Below, piece by piece: positions 10,836-21,608 of a DNA stretch of 64,000 nt. Each line of letters starts with the position of its first letter. The first letter of the stretch is position 1. Below the pieces are notes generated by a model that saw nothing but the letters and a program-made list of their open reading frames with translations, ran no database searches and had not been told where the DNA came from. The DNA comes from Isoetes taiwanensis. Its lineage: Eukaryota > Streptophyta > Lycopodiopsida > Isoetales > Isoetaceae. The stretch spans positions 7,274,323 to 7,338,322 of the forward strand of contig JAJEKV010000060.1 of assembly GCA_021234155.1 (NCBI GenBank), in the 5' to 3' direction. Position numbers and translations under genes: made by a program.

Positions 10836-12690
10836 TAAATGCCTAATGACAGATTTGTTGGTCTGATTATCAAGCAATTTATTTAATATTCCTTGGAATA
10901 TTGTACTCAATTTTCTAACTTCATATCTAATTTTTGAGATTTACAATTGTTTTGTAGTTTTGTTGTATAAATATAAAGCATTTTTTTAGCTTAAAAATAA
11001 ATGAGTGAATGACGGTATTTTTATTTTCCGCATGGAGTTCAATTGGTCTATGGAATCCAAACATAGAGAACATCAAGTTACTATCAAGATTAAAAAACCC
11101 CCGCTCCGAAGGGTTTTTGAGGGAAAAAACTTGGCAGTTTAGGGTACATTTCAATGCCATGCCGGAGGAAATATCAGAGTGTGCATATCCATGATCTTTT
11201 GAATATATAATTCCAGTAAGCCCAAACTGAGGCCTTATTTAATGCCACATGTAGCGGCTATGGTTAGACGAGACTAACTCAACATAGTGCACCCAATTAT
11301 GGTCGAATGTCGAACAATTCTGAAGGGCATGTCATTCATCCTCAATGGCTCCTGTTTGACCGAGCCTATCCTCGCATGCCTCCCAAATCTATCTATCTGT
11401 CTCAATGCAGAGGTGACGAGTATCCTTGTGAATGAAAGCTATCATTCTGCTCTTCTTAATGGTCAAATGTGTACGCAGATAGCGCTGTGGATCTCTTGTG
11501 AGCATGAGGTTGATATGTCACTCGTAGTGTTCCATGAAATTCAACTGGTTGGCCATACAAATTGTTGTACCTGATCAATCCATACCTCAACTACGATCCG
11601 TTCAGTTCTTTCTGCGCCTTCCAAGGTTTAGAAGTTTGTGTACTTCCACAAGGTTGCTAAGATGTCTTGCCGCATTCTTGCCTCCTTATCATCCTTATGA
11701 TGTTTGTTGTTGTTGTCTCTATTATTGTGAGATGGTAATGAACTAAAATATCTGCGCTTTCTCCTTGCTCTCGAGTGAATTGAGCTATGTCCTCAGCTAG
11801 TAGTTGATGTTCTCTTCACTGTGTTGCTTGGGAATGTGAGCTGAGGATATGATCCTCTTAGATCTCTTTAGAGATTTGGAGCATCTTCTTTCATACCCTG
11901 AGATGTAGGAAGCCTCGAATTCACCCTCGTCCTTCATGTTGTCTCGGCTATTATAAGCCTTATCCCTTCTTGATTAATTGCTATGAGAGGTTCCAATTGA
12001 TGTGCGGTGCCATTGTTGTCAATTCCATCTCTGTTTGCAAAAAATAAATTATACCGATGGTAATTTAAATCTTAAAACAGAGGGCGCAAACATGCTACAT
12101 GCTTGCTAGCTTTTATGCTATTTATTAAACATACACAAGTTAGACAAGGCATTAGTTATATCATAGATCCTTATACAAAAAAAAGGATTATATTGTCAGT
12201 CCAAAACTTATTGCTAGGCTTCTTATGTGAAGCTCCTAACTTGATTTACATTCTATACTCATGTAGTGCAATGGTTCTACGACAACATAGAATTATCATT
12301 CTTGGAGAAGATGGGCCTTCTTTGAAACGTCTATTTTATTCTCATGAGACCTTTTTTACAGCTTATATATTTCGTCAATTCTAGGTTTTCATCATCAGCC
12401 TTCCTCTTGAGCGTTCCTTCTTTTGTGTTTTGTCTTCCTACTTTCCCACCCTCCCATGCCCTTTTGCAAGGTACTTGAAATTTGTGGTTGGCATTTCTCC
12501 TCATCTTGCTTATCTACTTTTCCTTCATTTGTAGTTTATAGGTGGATGTTCTTCCCTGCCTTAGTTGCATTTGATATTTTCTGACTAGGCAGATGTTCTT
12601 CCCCATGCTATTTGCTTCATTGTGTTGTTTGGATGGATGTTCTTCCCAGCACTAGTTTGCAGATGTTATTCCTGGCTAGGTGGATGTTCA
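10836..12690. other. No gene recognised
   Basis: Open stretches here (for example 11287-11574 plus) show no family motif. The minus strand between about 11280 and 12040 has discontinuous coding-like runs (AEDIAQFTREQGE, then a Thr/Asn run) in shifting frames that might be an old gag, but I cannot support it. Confidence 0.4.
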
Positions 12691-12699
12691 TTGTCCAGG

Positions 12700-12926
12700 A
12701 ACAAGCTTGTAGCTATTGCATCAATTCGCACGGGGTCCCACAGGCTACGGATTGAGACAGGTAGATGGGAGCGCCGCCGAATTGCCGCCGGCGAGAGACT
12801 ATGTGCTGTTGCCGATTCCATGGTTTATTGAAGATGAAAGCCATACTAGCCCATTGTATGGGTGCCATGACCTATTGGTCTCCGTGGACGTTAAAAAAAC
12901 TATTCTATTCTATTCTATTCTATTCT
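12700..12926 (+). mobile_element. Retroposon 3' end with (TATTC)n tail
   Basis: A GC-richer block ends in CCGTGGACGTTAAAAAAAC followed by five copies of TATTC (12901-12925). A unique body ending in a short simple-repeat tail is the hallmark of many SINE or LINE 3' ends. The 5' edge and target duplications are not visible, so its class is open. Confidence 0.45.
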
Positions 12927-12944
12927 CATCCTTATTCTATATAG

Positions 12945-13450
12945 GCAGTTTGCTTATTTCTTACTCAATTCATTCTTGTATATGCTTCTTTGTTGATTTT
13001 GACATGATTGACAGTTCCTTATCGTGTTTCATTTTCAAGTTTTTTGTTCTTTAAAAGCTAATTCAAACCGCATTCAAATTGGAACATGGTCATTTGTTTC
13101 TTGGCTTGTGCTCATTTTATATGGGTGGTTTGCTTATTTCTTATTCATATTGAACTCAATATGCTCTCATATATGCTTGTTTGTTGATTTTGACATGAAT
13201 TCTTAACGTGTTTCATTATAAAGTTTTTTGTTCACTCATATTTAACTCAAGCTGCATCGAATTGGGCTGTGGTTTCATGACTATGGATGAATTTTCAACA
13301 TTGCTTCTTGCTTCTTCATTTTATCAAGCTATCATGATCTAATTAAACCCCCATTCGAATTGGAACCTTGTCCTTACGACTATGGAAGAATTATTTCGAT
13401 ATTATTTCCTACTTCTTCACTCTTTCAAGCTCATGGTCATTGAGAGTTTA
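12945..13450 (+). repeat. Imperfect tandem duplications, AT-rich
   Basis: A segment with TTTGCTTATTTCTTA, TTTGTTGATTTTGACATGA, CGTGTTTCATT and AAGTTTTTTGTTC occurs at about 12950-13050 and again at about 13128-13235 (period near 180). A second pair, with ACTATGGA(T/A)GAATT and CTTCTTCA(T/C)T, lies at about 13277 and 13378. No gene is seen. Confidence 0.6.
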
Positions 13451-13558
13451 CACCTGTTATGTGTGAGACGATGGACGCGCAAAGATTATTGTCAATTGTT
13501 GGATGGATGACGCGCTTGTGTTGCTCCTAGTCCGTTATTTATCTCCATGGTTTTCCCT

Positions 13559-13590
13559 GAAAACCCGAAAGCGCGGGGTTTTCATTCTAG
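13559..13590 (+). mobile_element. Helitron-like 3' terminus
   Basis: A 9-bp stem TGAAAACCC / GGGTTTTCA with loop GAAAGCGCG is followed by TTCTAG, with T next in the host. Helitrons end in a short GC-rich hairpin a few bases before CTRR (here CTAG) and insert between A and T. The matching 5' end (TC...) was not found, so element length is unknown. Confidence 0.45.
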
Positions 13591-13633
13591 TTGATAAATC
13601 TCTGACTCTGAGTTTCATTGTGGCTTATCTTTT

Positions 13634-13955
13634 GGGCATGAGCATGCTACACCCTATCAAAAAAAGTACCATTTAGGAACCATAAAACTACCTAAAAAAG
13701 TACCTAACACTGGGTACTGGGTACTTTTATAACATCTCAATAACTATAAATATTAAATTGAATGTATTCATTTTGGCCTCCAATGGTATTGTCTCTATCT
13801 TAACCTTGAGCATTAATATGCTTTTGACATTTTATATTGAACTTTTGAATTAGTTTTGACCAAAAGAATAAGAAAATAGTACCCAATCCAAAAGTACCTA
13901 GTGCAGGTACTTTGGCAGGTTCCAAAAATGGCAGGATGTAGCATGCATATGCCCT
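13634..13955 (+). mobile_element. MITE-like element with terminal inverted repeats
   Basis: The left end GGGCATGAGCATGCTACACC matches the reverse complement of the right end (19 of 22 positions, by eye). Inner parts of the arms also correspond (CATTTAGGAACC against GGTTCCAAAAATG). No coding capacity. The flanks both contain TCTTT, a possible 5-bp target duplication. Confidence 0.6.
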
Positions 13956-14896
13956 CTTTCTTATTAAAACTCTCGGTGATTATCTAGTTCTGGGTTTATT
14001 TAGTTTTATATTTTTTAGCCAATCATTTCTATTACTATACTATTGTACCTTGTATTTTATTTTGAACGCTCGATAAAAAAACCACTTCACTTCAAATATT
14101 GTAGTTTGTTTTGCTATAGGAGTCTTCCCAAGAGTACTTCTTTATAAAGCTGGTTTGTATAATGGCCATATGGGTGAGTGGTCAAGCCATCTTTGCAAAA
14201 GTTAGAGTCTTGCATGTGCTTCCCTTACGAGATCCCGTTAGCCCATTATGGGCTAAACTAGAAGGATGTCGAACAACAAACTCATATGTTCAACTTGTCT
14301 GTGGATGCAGAAATCTTCTTATACCATGTCCAGCAGGACATCCTATTATGACCACGGTTGATCTGGTTGCTTCCTCAGGTTATTTGCTACTTTGTTGTGA
14401 ACTAAAGTGAGGATTTCCAACCCTACATTGCTTATACGAGGGTTCCTATGGTAGAGAGGGAGAAAAAAATTTAACAAGGAGGAAATATATTAAATTGCTA
14501 AAGCAAAAGGGTTGTACATTCGGTACACGAAAGTTATAATACTACATTAGGCTCAAGTTTAGTTGCAGAATTTCGGCAAAACACCCTTAATAAATTAGTC
14601 TACATCCCAATCATTATTACTCCTATCCATAGTGACACTAAAGAGTCCATCTGCCCAGTCTCTCATGAGTGTGACAACCATACAAATATCATACACATAT
14701 GATCGTCATCCATATTCTATATGGGAATATTTTTTGATATTGTTTTCAAATTCATAGTTTTCTGGTATTTGTTTCGTTGGTTTGTTGACAGTGAGCTTCC
14801 TTGACAAGCTCTTGGTGACTATTGCAGGGCAGACAATCAAGATGTTAAATAATAAGCCATCTCTTTCCTCTGCTTAATCCTTAGAACTTAGGTACC
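13956..14896. other. No gene recognised
   Basis: An open stretch at 14162-14410 has no family resemblance. GAGTGGTCAAGCC near 14174 recalls a tRNA A box, but no B box follows. Confidence 0.4.
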
Positions 14897-15003
14897 CTAT
14901 AAGAGCTGTTGACTATTCAAATTGCAATTGAAAAGACTTTGAAGCCACAACCAAGCCTGTCTAGGATGCTGGCACAAGAAGAAATAATGCTCAATCATTT
15001 CAT
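14897..15003 (-). pseudogene. Possible LINE zinc-finger (zf-RVT) fragment
   Basis: The minus strand reads EMIEHYFFLCQHPRQAWLWL, similar to the C-terminal zf-RVT region of plant L1-type LINE proteins (x-IEHLFF-x-C-x-x-AR-x-x-W). Only about 35 residues are present and no reverse transcriptase is adjacent. Confidence 0.35.
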
Positions 15004-15486
15004 CAGGGTGCACCTCGTTTAGAATATGTAGCAAAATAACAGGGGGTTCTAGGGGGAATTTATATAGATGTAAAAATAACAATTCCTGGAACCATAGTCC
15101 ATATATCCCTAAAACAATTGAATGGATTGTTATAAAAAAAAACATAGATTCAAGATAAAAAAAAAACACATTAGCTCACTGGGTATATTGATTAAAGTAG
15201 TCTTATTAGGATATTGAGTTATTTTGGTAGAGGTTCGAGCCCCCGTATTTCATATTCTAAAATCTTAGCCAAAGCCGTATAGAGGTTCGATATACTCTCA
15301 AAACATTATACGAAATCCTATTTCATATTTCAAAATCATAGGCGCCTCCAATCATAAATGACTATAAGCGAAACGAGAGGTGCTCACATGCCCCAACATA
15401 CGATCTGGGTTGTAGGATCGACGAATCTGACGACTGTGGTAGCCCAGGGTGCACCTCGTTTAGAATATGTAGCAAAATAACAGGGG
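15004..15486 (+). repeat. Exact 42-bp direct repeat flanking a 399-bp segment
   Basis: Copies at 15004-15045 and 15445-15486 are identical over 42 bp. The second half of each copy is the head motif shared with 17340 and 32653 (AATATGTAGCAAAATAACAG). The 399-bp interior holds a tRNA-like segment. Confidence 0.9.
15172..15250 (+). mobile_element. tRNA-derived SINE-like segment
   Basis: An A-box-like TAGCTCACTGGGTA (15172-15185) is followed 46 bp later by a B box GGTTCGAGCCCCC (15232-15244), the internal RNA polymerase III promoter of tRNAs. No acceptor stem pairs, so this is not a functional tRNA gene; a tRNA-derived SINE or pseudo-tRNA is more likely. An A-rich stretch precedes it. Confidence 0.5.
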
Positions 15487-15690
15487 ATTTCCCTTGTATT
15501 TTTGTACCTTTTTCCCTATGGTTTTCATATGATTGTCGTATTTCATGGGACATACTAATGCGTATATCTAGAGTGCGCATACGCTCTAATAAATTTTCAT
15601 CATATTTTTCAATGGTTAACCCCTTGAACATGCAATATTTTGATATTTTAGGGTTCTCTACTTCTATATTCCTAAGAAACTATTGTTCCT
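15465..15690 (+). repeat. End module A, copy 1
   Basis: The module starts at the head motif ATATGTAGCAAAATAACAGG and is clearly related by eye to 32653-32890, for example the shared ATCTAGAGTGCGCATACG and a TTTTTCAATGGTT-type segment. On the minus strand both encode 'RMRTLD(I/V)RIS', so an autonomous relative may code through it. With module B at 17.5 kb it may delimit one element. Confidence 0.65.
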
Positions 15691-16262
15691 TTTACATGGA
15701 AGGAGATCGAGGACCATGAGGTTAGGGTTTTCTGTTGCTATCAGCGAAGAAACGGCCGCGTCCAGAAGCAGTAGTTCTTTGCTAGCACGGCCATAGCTGC
15801 AGAGGGTTGCTTCCCCTGTTTTTTTTTTTGTGAGCGCAGGTGCACAGACAGCCATGTAGGGCCTACAGCAAATTATGGCTTCTCCAGCCTTCAATGGTAA
15901 GCTCAAATCCGACAATAGACTCCATTATTTCGACCAGATCAGGATCAGAAGGAAGATCTGTCAGAATCAAAGTAAAGAATTGCAGATATGGTGTTTAAAT
16001 TACGTGGGCAGCGGTGGGTTAAGACAACCGCCTTTTATTTCAAACAGAGTAGAGAACAAGAATTGCTAAAAACAGAATAAGAAGGCAAACAGAGCGGATT
16101 TGATTCTGCACCTCCAATGATTTGCCTTTGCATTTGTTTTACAAACAACGGTGTAGACTTTGTTATGGCGGCTTTTCTGAAAAGGCATCTAGCTTTTGAC
16201 GTTTTTCCCATTTTTCCTTCAAAAGTTTGTGAGGCAAAGGGTTATAACTAAAAACTTTCCAG
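15691..16262 (+). other. Cargo of element 1, 5' part
   Basis: An open reading frame from ATGGCTTCTCCAGCC (15875) runs 64 codons and is rich in basic and hydroxylated residues. It could be an N-terminal organelle-targeting exon, possibly of the same gene as the MSL exon that follows, but homology is not evident. Confidence 0.25.
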
Positions 16263-16412
16263 GTGCAAACAAAATTCATTGGCAATGCCATTCACATATC
16301 AATTTGGTTGGCAGCGGTCTGCCTATTCATGGAGCTACTAGGTTTTTGTACTCAGAAAATAGTAACAGCAGGAGGATTGGGAACTATTCTTTTGAGCTTA
16401 GCAGGACGTGAG
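16263..16412 (+). pseudogene. MSL2/3-like: Single exon of an MSL2/MSL3-type mechanosensitive channel
   Basis: The 50-codon exon is bounded by an AG acceptor (CTTTCCAG) and a GT donor (GTGAG|GTACTT). It encodes [25 protein letters not shown] and [16 protein letters not shown]. This is the pore-lining helix region of plastid-envelope MSL2/3 proteins (family pattern [26 protein letters not shown]), which relieve osmotic stress in plastids. I see none of the neighbouring exons (the following NFLSS and IxGYEVSGT parts), so it is probably a captured or stranded fragment, not a gene. The exon itself has no stop or shift, so capture may be fairly recent, or the remaining exons may be too diverged to see. 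Confidence 0.8.
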
Positions 16413-16552
16413 GTACTTCTTGTTTGTTGTAGCTTTCTTTTTGTTTGAATATTATTGATACGAAGAGCATAAGTTAGACCTGACATACAATTTATGCTAT
16501 CCTTACCTCGTGGCAGCATGGAGCATGCAAAATAGAAGGTTGATGTTGGTTT

Positions 16553-17072
16553 ATGAAATTGGAAGGCACACATCCTTCAATTACTGGAGCACCCATTTTC
16601 TTTTCTTCTGGCCATAGTTGGAACTTGCTCAACATATTTGGAGCTACAACTATTGCTTGGATTTATGGTTGGGCTAATTCTAAACCTGATTCAGATGACA
16701 AGGTACGCTCTCTTCTTCGACATATATATTTTACTCTTCCCTTCAAATCTTTTGAATGTAGAATAACTGATGTATGTTTGATTTCTGAAGTAGCATGGAA
16801 GATAACATATTCATATATCTCTTTACTTAATAGTTGAATATTTGGGACACCAACATCTTCTCTCGTGCATGACAATCAAATAATGTTATACAAATATCTC
16901 TTCAATATGAACTATTTTAATTTTGTTTCATTGAAAACATCAACAGCTTCTTCACATTGTTGCACTTCCTTCTTGTTTGTAGCTCATGCAAGATACCGAG
17001 GCGTTTGAAGATGGAGCCCCTTGGTCAAACTCCGAATTGTGGGGAGATAAGCACCTACAAAGAGCTTCATAG
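16553..17072 (+). pseudogene. Two-exon unrecognised gene fragment
   Basis: Exon 1 ends at 16702 with a good donor (GACAAG|GTACGC) and encodes APIFFSSGHSW, LLNIFGATTIAWIYGW and SKPDSDDK, with one hydrophobic helix. Exon 2 (16983-17072) follows an AG acceptor in the same phase and encodes QDTEAFEDGAPWSNSELWG before a TAG stop. The splice sites and phase suggest a genuine gene end, perhaps for a small membrane protein. I do not recognise the family. It lies next to the stranded MSL exon inside the same putative element. Confidence 0.4.
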
Positions 17073-17339
17073 GTTACCAATTCAAATGGGGCTATTTGAA
17101 ATCAGTGTGAGGAAGCTTTGAGCAACCGTGATATGACTACGTGGAATATGGAATTTAAAAGTCAGAGAACTATGATAATTCGTAGCTATACCTCCACATT
17201 GGCATTGTGGTGTACATAGTTTATATGCATATTAAAGATATAGGTTGTCAGGTAACTGAATTTCAACATGCATGTTTTAAGATATTTTTTATCTTTAGAT
17301 GTGTGCTCGCAATTCTTGGAGTGTGTAATCCTACTATAA

Positions 17340-17545
17340 ATATCTAGCATAATAACAAGGGTGTGCCTGGTTTTATGCTAGAAATTCCCATTTGATCCCA
17401 TCAAAACCCCTTAAACAATAAACAATAAACAATGATTATATAACTTTCTTTTTGGTTTAGATGCTACATATTCACTCAAGGGAGTTTGGACTGTGTATAT
17501 GTTGTATTGTTGCTTGTTTGTTTATTTGGTTTTGTTTTCTTTTGT
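17340..17545 (+). repeat. Third copy of the head motif with local inverted repeat
   Basis: ATATCTAGCATAATAACAAG at 17340 matches the head motif of modules at 15465 and 32653. It is followed after about 20 bp by TTTATGCTAG, which pairs with CTAGCATAA. Beyond the motif the sequence is unlike module A. Confidence 0.45.
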
Positions 17546-17907
17546 TAAGGCTCGAAGGGCCAAAAATATTTTTTAGTATAACTACCAACACATAACTACC
17601 ATCAACATTAATTATTACAAACCATTGCATTCCACACTTAAAAATAAAATTCCCCCTTAAACCCCCTTTGGGGTGCATATTCACACGGGGGGTGACATAG
17701 GGCGGCGAGAGCCCCTAAAATCATGTTATACATGTACAAAATCAATACCATATAGTACATTGTCTCAAATCTTATAGTATTTTGCAAACTATGTTATGCA
17801 GTATACCAAAACTTGTACATGCATATCCCACAAATGAGGATCTCTATGTACAGTCTAGATCGAGGAATAAAAGGCATATATGCTCATCCAACGACTCGAT
17901 ACCCGGA
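17546..17907 (+). repeat. End module B, copy 1
   Basis: This stretch is related by eye to 34995-35320. Shared landmarks are CGAAGGGCC, AATATTTTTTA, CACACGGGGGGT, GGGC(G/A)GCGAGAGCCCC, ATGTACAAAAT, CTTATAGTATTTTG and ACTTGTACATGCATA. No coding capacity is seen in it. Confidence 0.7.
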
Positions 17908-18022
17908 GTCACCCCCCGTGTGAATATGCACCCAAACCAAAGGGGGTTTAAGGGGGCATTTTATTTTTAAGTGTGGAATGCAATGGTTTGTAATAATTAA
18001 TGTTGATGGTAGTTATGTGTGA
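17587..18022 (+). repeat. Large inverted repeat (foldback)
   Basis: The arm 17587-17695 is repeated in reverse complement at 17908-18022 with only a substitution and a 4-bp indel seen by eye, around a 212-bp spacer. The near identity says the inverted duplication is recent compared with its surroundings. The arms are the first part of module B. Confidence 0.85.
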
Positions 18023-19765
18023 ATAGGTGGCTTTGAAATGTACAGATAACCCAGGGGCCCTCTGCCACTTTGAATCTTCCTCCTAAAGATCTAGGATCGT
18101 CTTCCATGGTCAATCAGAGTATTGCTACTGAGGCAACTGTGCAAGAAATAGCTGATGCAGCATTCGCCATGCAGTCCCATTTTTTAGATATGGAAAAAAG
18201 TCTTAAGAATCCTATCATCCAGATCAATCGATAAAATTGTAACTATTGAGTCGAGGCGAAGAGAAAGTCCAAATCCGACCGATGACCATGAGGTTAGCAA
18301 AACCTTTCTTGATGTAGGGAGAATTGTTGAAATTTTAGAAAGTCTAAAACATGGAATTGATACATCTAACAGAGCACAGAAAGTTTAGAATACAGTAGAG
18401 GATCCACTTAAAGATCAACTCGAAATGCTAAAGAAAGGTAAAAGTGAGATGTTCCTTTACGACCAAGTGTGATTTCAAGTTACTTATTACTTAACAAAGG
18501 AATTTATGCTTAAGCATGAATTCCCAAATGCACATTCTGGCCTAGCACCATGTTTGCCTACTGTGAAGCACGTTATGACCGTTGATTCTGATGCACTTGA
18601 GATGCACATTTAAAAATCCATATCAAGTACATCACTTCCAACGATCATAGCATGCTTTGCAGTGGCCTTCATGGTCATTACGCAGTTTCTTGCTTTTGGG
18701 AATCCACGCTTGGGGTGATTTGCTGTAAGGAATTTACGCTCGGCGTGACAAGCTTGCATTATTTTTCTAACCTTCCAGTGCTCCACCTTCGTGTAATAAG
18801 ATACTTGTTTTCGATCCAAATGGTGTCCTATGTAAGACCTTTCCTAAGAAGACTACCAACAGAGCACAGTTCAAACAAGAGCCGTTGGAGTCAAATAACA
18901 AGTGGATATACCCTCTTCCAAATGAAGCATTCAAATTATTCAGGGTGGAGGTCTGGTCATCGATGCACCAAAATGTTAAGGAAATCCTGGAGGTGTTGCC
19001 TGGTATGCAAAAAGAATTGCTGACAATATGGGACCAAAGCGATTGTCTTCAGCTGTCAAATCCAAGAGACAAGATAGGTAAACATGTGTTCATTAAGAAT
19101 ATGGAGACTATGATGTGTTGTCTTGGGATCGAGAAAAGGACGACATTATCATTATCATCGTAGATGATGATGCATTAAGTGCTTCTTTAATCAAACTCAA
19201 GCACTTAATCCTGCTCCTTATCATCCAGGCAACTTTGAGAGTGATGCCCTTGCTTAAATTCATAGATGTTATGAGAGGTCTTGCTACAAACAAAACTGTG
19301 GCTTATATTATTTTGGAGCATCCAGAGTTAGATAGGACTTTGTACATCCCTTTCTTAGAAAATATGCACAAGAAAAGGGTTTATTTTCCAATTGTTAAAT
19401 TAAAAAAACCTGCAATATTGTATCACTTTATGCATTTTCCACCGAGTTTGTTTGTATTTGCATCAGTGCAATGAATTTCACCATGGATTTTTAATAAAGT
19501 GAAAACAACAATGTAATATATACATTTACCTTCATATTTTGCACATTACAAATGAGGTTTCACAACAACTCATGCCCTAATTATGCACCAAAGTGGCGTG
19601 ATTTTGGAATAGACATAATCCCAAAATAAATGAATGATGTTTTATAGCAATTTGATGAAATTGTGATGCATATATTGAAGCTGGACGAGAATCTTGGAGT
19701 TTTGTAACAGCTGTACATTGTTGATCTATGTCCCCGAAACATGCCTCGAGCTAGAGCTCCTCTCT
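18023..19765. other. Degenerate coding-like stretch, no gene recognised
   Basis: Plus-strand runs such as TFLDVGRIVEILESLKHGID (near 18310) and LATNKTVAYIILEHPELDRT (near 19270-19340) look like protein debris separated by stops. I cannot assign a family. Confidence 0.35.
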
Positions 19766-19769
19766 CTAG

Positions 19770-20095
19770 CAAAGGAGCAAACTAACTAAGGGCTGATCCC
19801 ATGAGAAGAGAATCAAACAGTCCAACTTGTTCCTGATCAATGGGATATCTATGAGGAACACAAGCCGGATCTGATTCAAGAAACCATGAAGCTTGGACCG
19901 AGTGCCATCAAACTTCTTGGGCAAGCTAATTTTAGGCTCTGATGGCCTCAGTCTTGAGCTAGAAGCAACTTCATGCGAAGCAACCCGCTCTCTGAACTCT
20001 TTATTGTCTGACTGCAACTGTTGGCATACTTGAACAAACTGCTGGACTGTCATAATAAAGATGAAATCTCCTCCATAGAGACAAAAAACCAACAA
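19770..20095 (-). pseudogene. Gag N-terminus of a Ty3/gypsy element
   Basis: On the minus strand the pattern PKISLPKKFDGTRSKLHGFL then NQIRLVF is that of Ty3/gypsy Gag proteins. After a shift, RYPIDQEQVGLFDSLLMGSA continues the family pattern (RYP-x-D-x-x-KVG-x-x-x-SLL-G-A). It stops near 19790. No pol is seen downstream, so only the 5' end of this element is left. Confidence 0.75.
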
Positions 20096-20475
20096 ATATG
20101 GGTAAAGAAATGCTTAGGATTAGAGCAGGCAATAACTGGTAAGGGATTCCAGTGTCATAAACCTACTCCAAAACAATAAAAGTAAGTGGAAAATAAGTGA
20201 GAAATATGCATGAAATACGTCAAGATCGGCAAAGAATCTGATATATGATGAAGAATCAAGACGACAATGCTCTGAAGGCAAGCAGGAAGACAAGACAGAT
20301 GCCTAGAAGGCTCAAGACAGGTGTTGAACCGAAATCCTCCTTATATATTTAAACCAATAGTCCAGACTGTGCCACTCCAATGGATAAGATCTTGCCAAGT
20401 GTCGCACATGTACGTAGGTTCTGGAGTGTTCTAGAATCTCCTGGAAGCTAATGTGCATATCTTGATGATGCAAGA
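20096..20475 (-). repeat. Probable 5' LTR and leader of the minus-strand element
   Basis: A TATA box (AAATATATAAGG, minus strand, 20339-20350) lies about 290 bp upstream of the Gag start at about 20054, followed by pyrimidine-rich sequence, as in an LTR promoter. LTR edges could not be fixed. Confidence 0.4.
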
Positions 20476-20498
20476 GAACATTTTCAAGGACAATATGT

Positions 20499-20565
20499 CG
20501 CGCAATTTGGCAAAGGTATGGCTTGCAAGTAGAAAGTTGCAAGTTTGAATCCTGCCTCGTGCAAC
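20499..20565 (+). mobile_element. tRNA-derived SINE-like segment
   Basis: CGCGCAATTTGGCAAAGG (20499-20516) resembles an A box. AAGTTTGAATCCTGC (20541-20555) resembles a B box, with one or two changes from GGTTCGAATCC. Spacing is tRNA-like. It is not foldable into a good cloverleaf by eye. Confidence 0.4.
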
Positions 20566-21130
20566 TACTGTTTTGCATCCATGCGATGATTATATTTGTA
20601 CATACGAGTATAATACCTGTAGGGTCGTCACAAGCACCTTCAAGAGTAGCCATTACGAGCTAAACAATAATCACTAGTGCAACCATTGGTAGGGCTAGGG
20701 TCTTGTTGATGATCACTACCAAGTGCTTTGGAGGAGCCGCATGAACAATCATCTTCAGTTGAGGAATTTTGCAGAAGCTTTTGTATTTGACCTCCATTTG
20801 ACCTCAATGAATTCTTCTGTTATAAGTTTAGACGGCTTAGAGCCAATGGTCACACCATCGCTTTTGTTTTCCTTAGCCTATAGTTTTGAGGGCTTGTTGA
20901 GGTGACGGTAGCATGCCTTTTGCTTTTGCTTTCGCTTGCATTAGTTCCTAAGGATGTTTGTGTTCGATTTTGTGATTGTTTGGAGTTTTGATTTTAATGT
21001 TATAGAGAGGCATTAAAGAGATCTAGATCAGCGGAACATGAGTTGAAGCACTATATGTTCTCACTTTTCTACCTTACATTTTGAGCTCGAGTTGAAGAGT
21101 ATATTTATACTCTCGACATGGTTTTGCATA
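20566..21130. other. No gene recognised
   Basis: An open stretch at 20723-20905 shows no motif. Confidence 0.5.
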
Positions 21131-21226
21131 CAAGAATGACACTCCAGGTCTAAATTCAGGGGTGAAAGCAGTGCAGCACGGGCACACTACTTCCACCCCT
21201 GAATTTAGGCTGGGGTGTCGTTCTTG
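21131..21226 (+). repeat. Long hairpin (42-bp arms)
   Basis: Arms 21131-21173 and 21185-21226 pair with about six mismatches by eye around a loop of about 11 nt; the core of each arm is AAATTCAGGGGTG(A/G)AAG or its complement. It could be a small foldback element or a microRNA-type precursor, and it lies about 870 bp upstream of the HUH gene. Confidence 0.8.
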
Positions 21227-21578
21227 CAACGTGTAGGAATGTAGGGTGAAATTGCTAGAATGTCCCTATACAAACACTGGAACTGCGGGTGAATTCGCTG
21301 GAATATCGGGTTGAATAAGAATCTTCTTTTCCGTTCGTGACTTCAAAACAACTAAATGTTCTTGAAAAGAAGATCTGACAAGTGACGTGTCAGTGATTTG
21401 GGGACGTGGCTGAATCGTATCCTGTTTTTTCGTTTTTACATAGGTTTTTTTTCCATTAGAGGGCCTTGGTTTCTTAATCCCATCAATATCATGGAGCCCA
21501 GGGCCAAGATTTGCCCATAATCTTGCAACAATCAAATTTGGTATTTTTGTAACATATGATTTATTAAGGTTAATAGGT

Positions 21579-21608
21579 GGTATTCGTATACCAAACCGTA
21601 TGAATACC
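21579..21608 (+). repeat. Short hairpin upstream of the HUH gene
   Basis: GGTATTCGTAT pairs with GTATGAATACC across a short loop. It is placed about 390 bp upstream of the HUH reading frame. Confidence 0.55.

Noticed and set aside
11287-11574. Plus ORF of 95 codons
   Set aside because: No motif, no splice support, and the other strand has more protein-like runs; left as unexplained.
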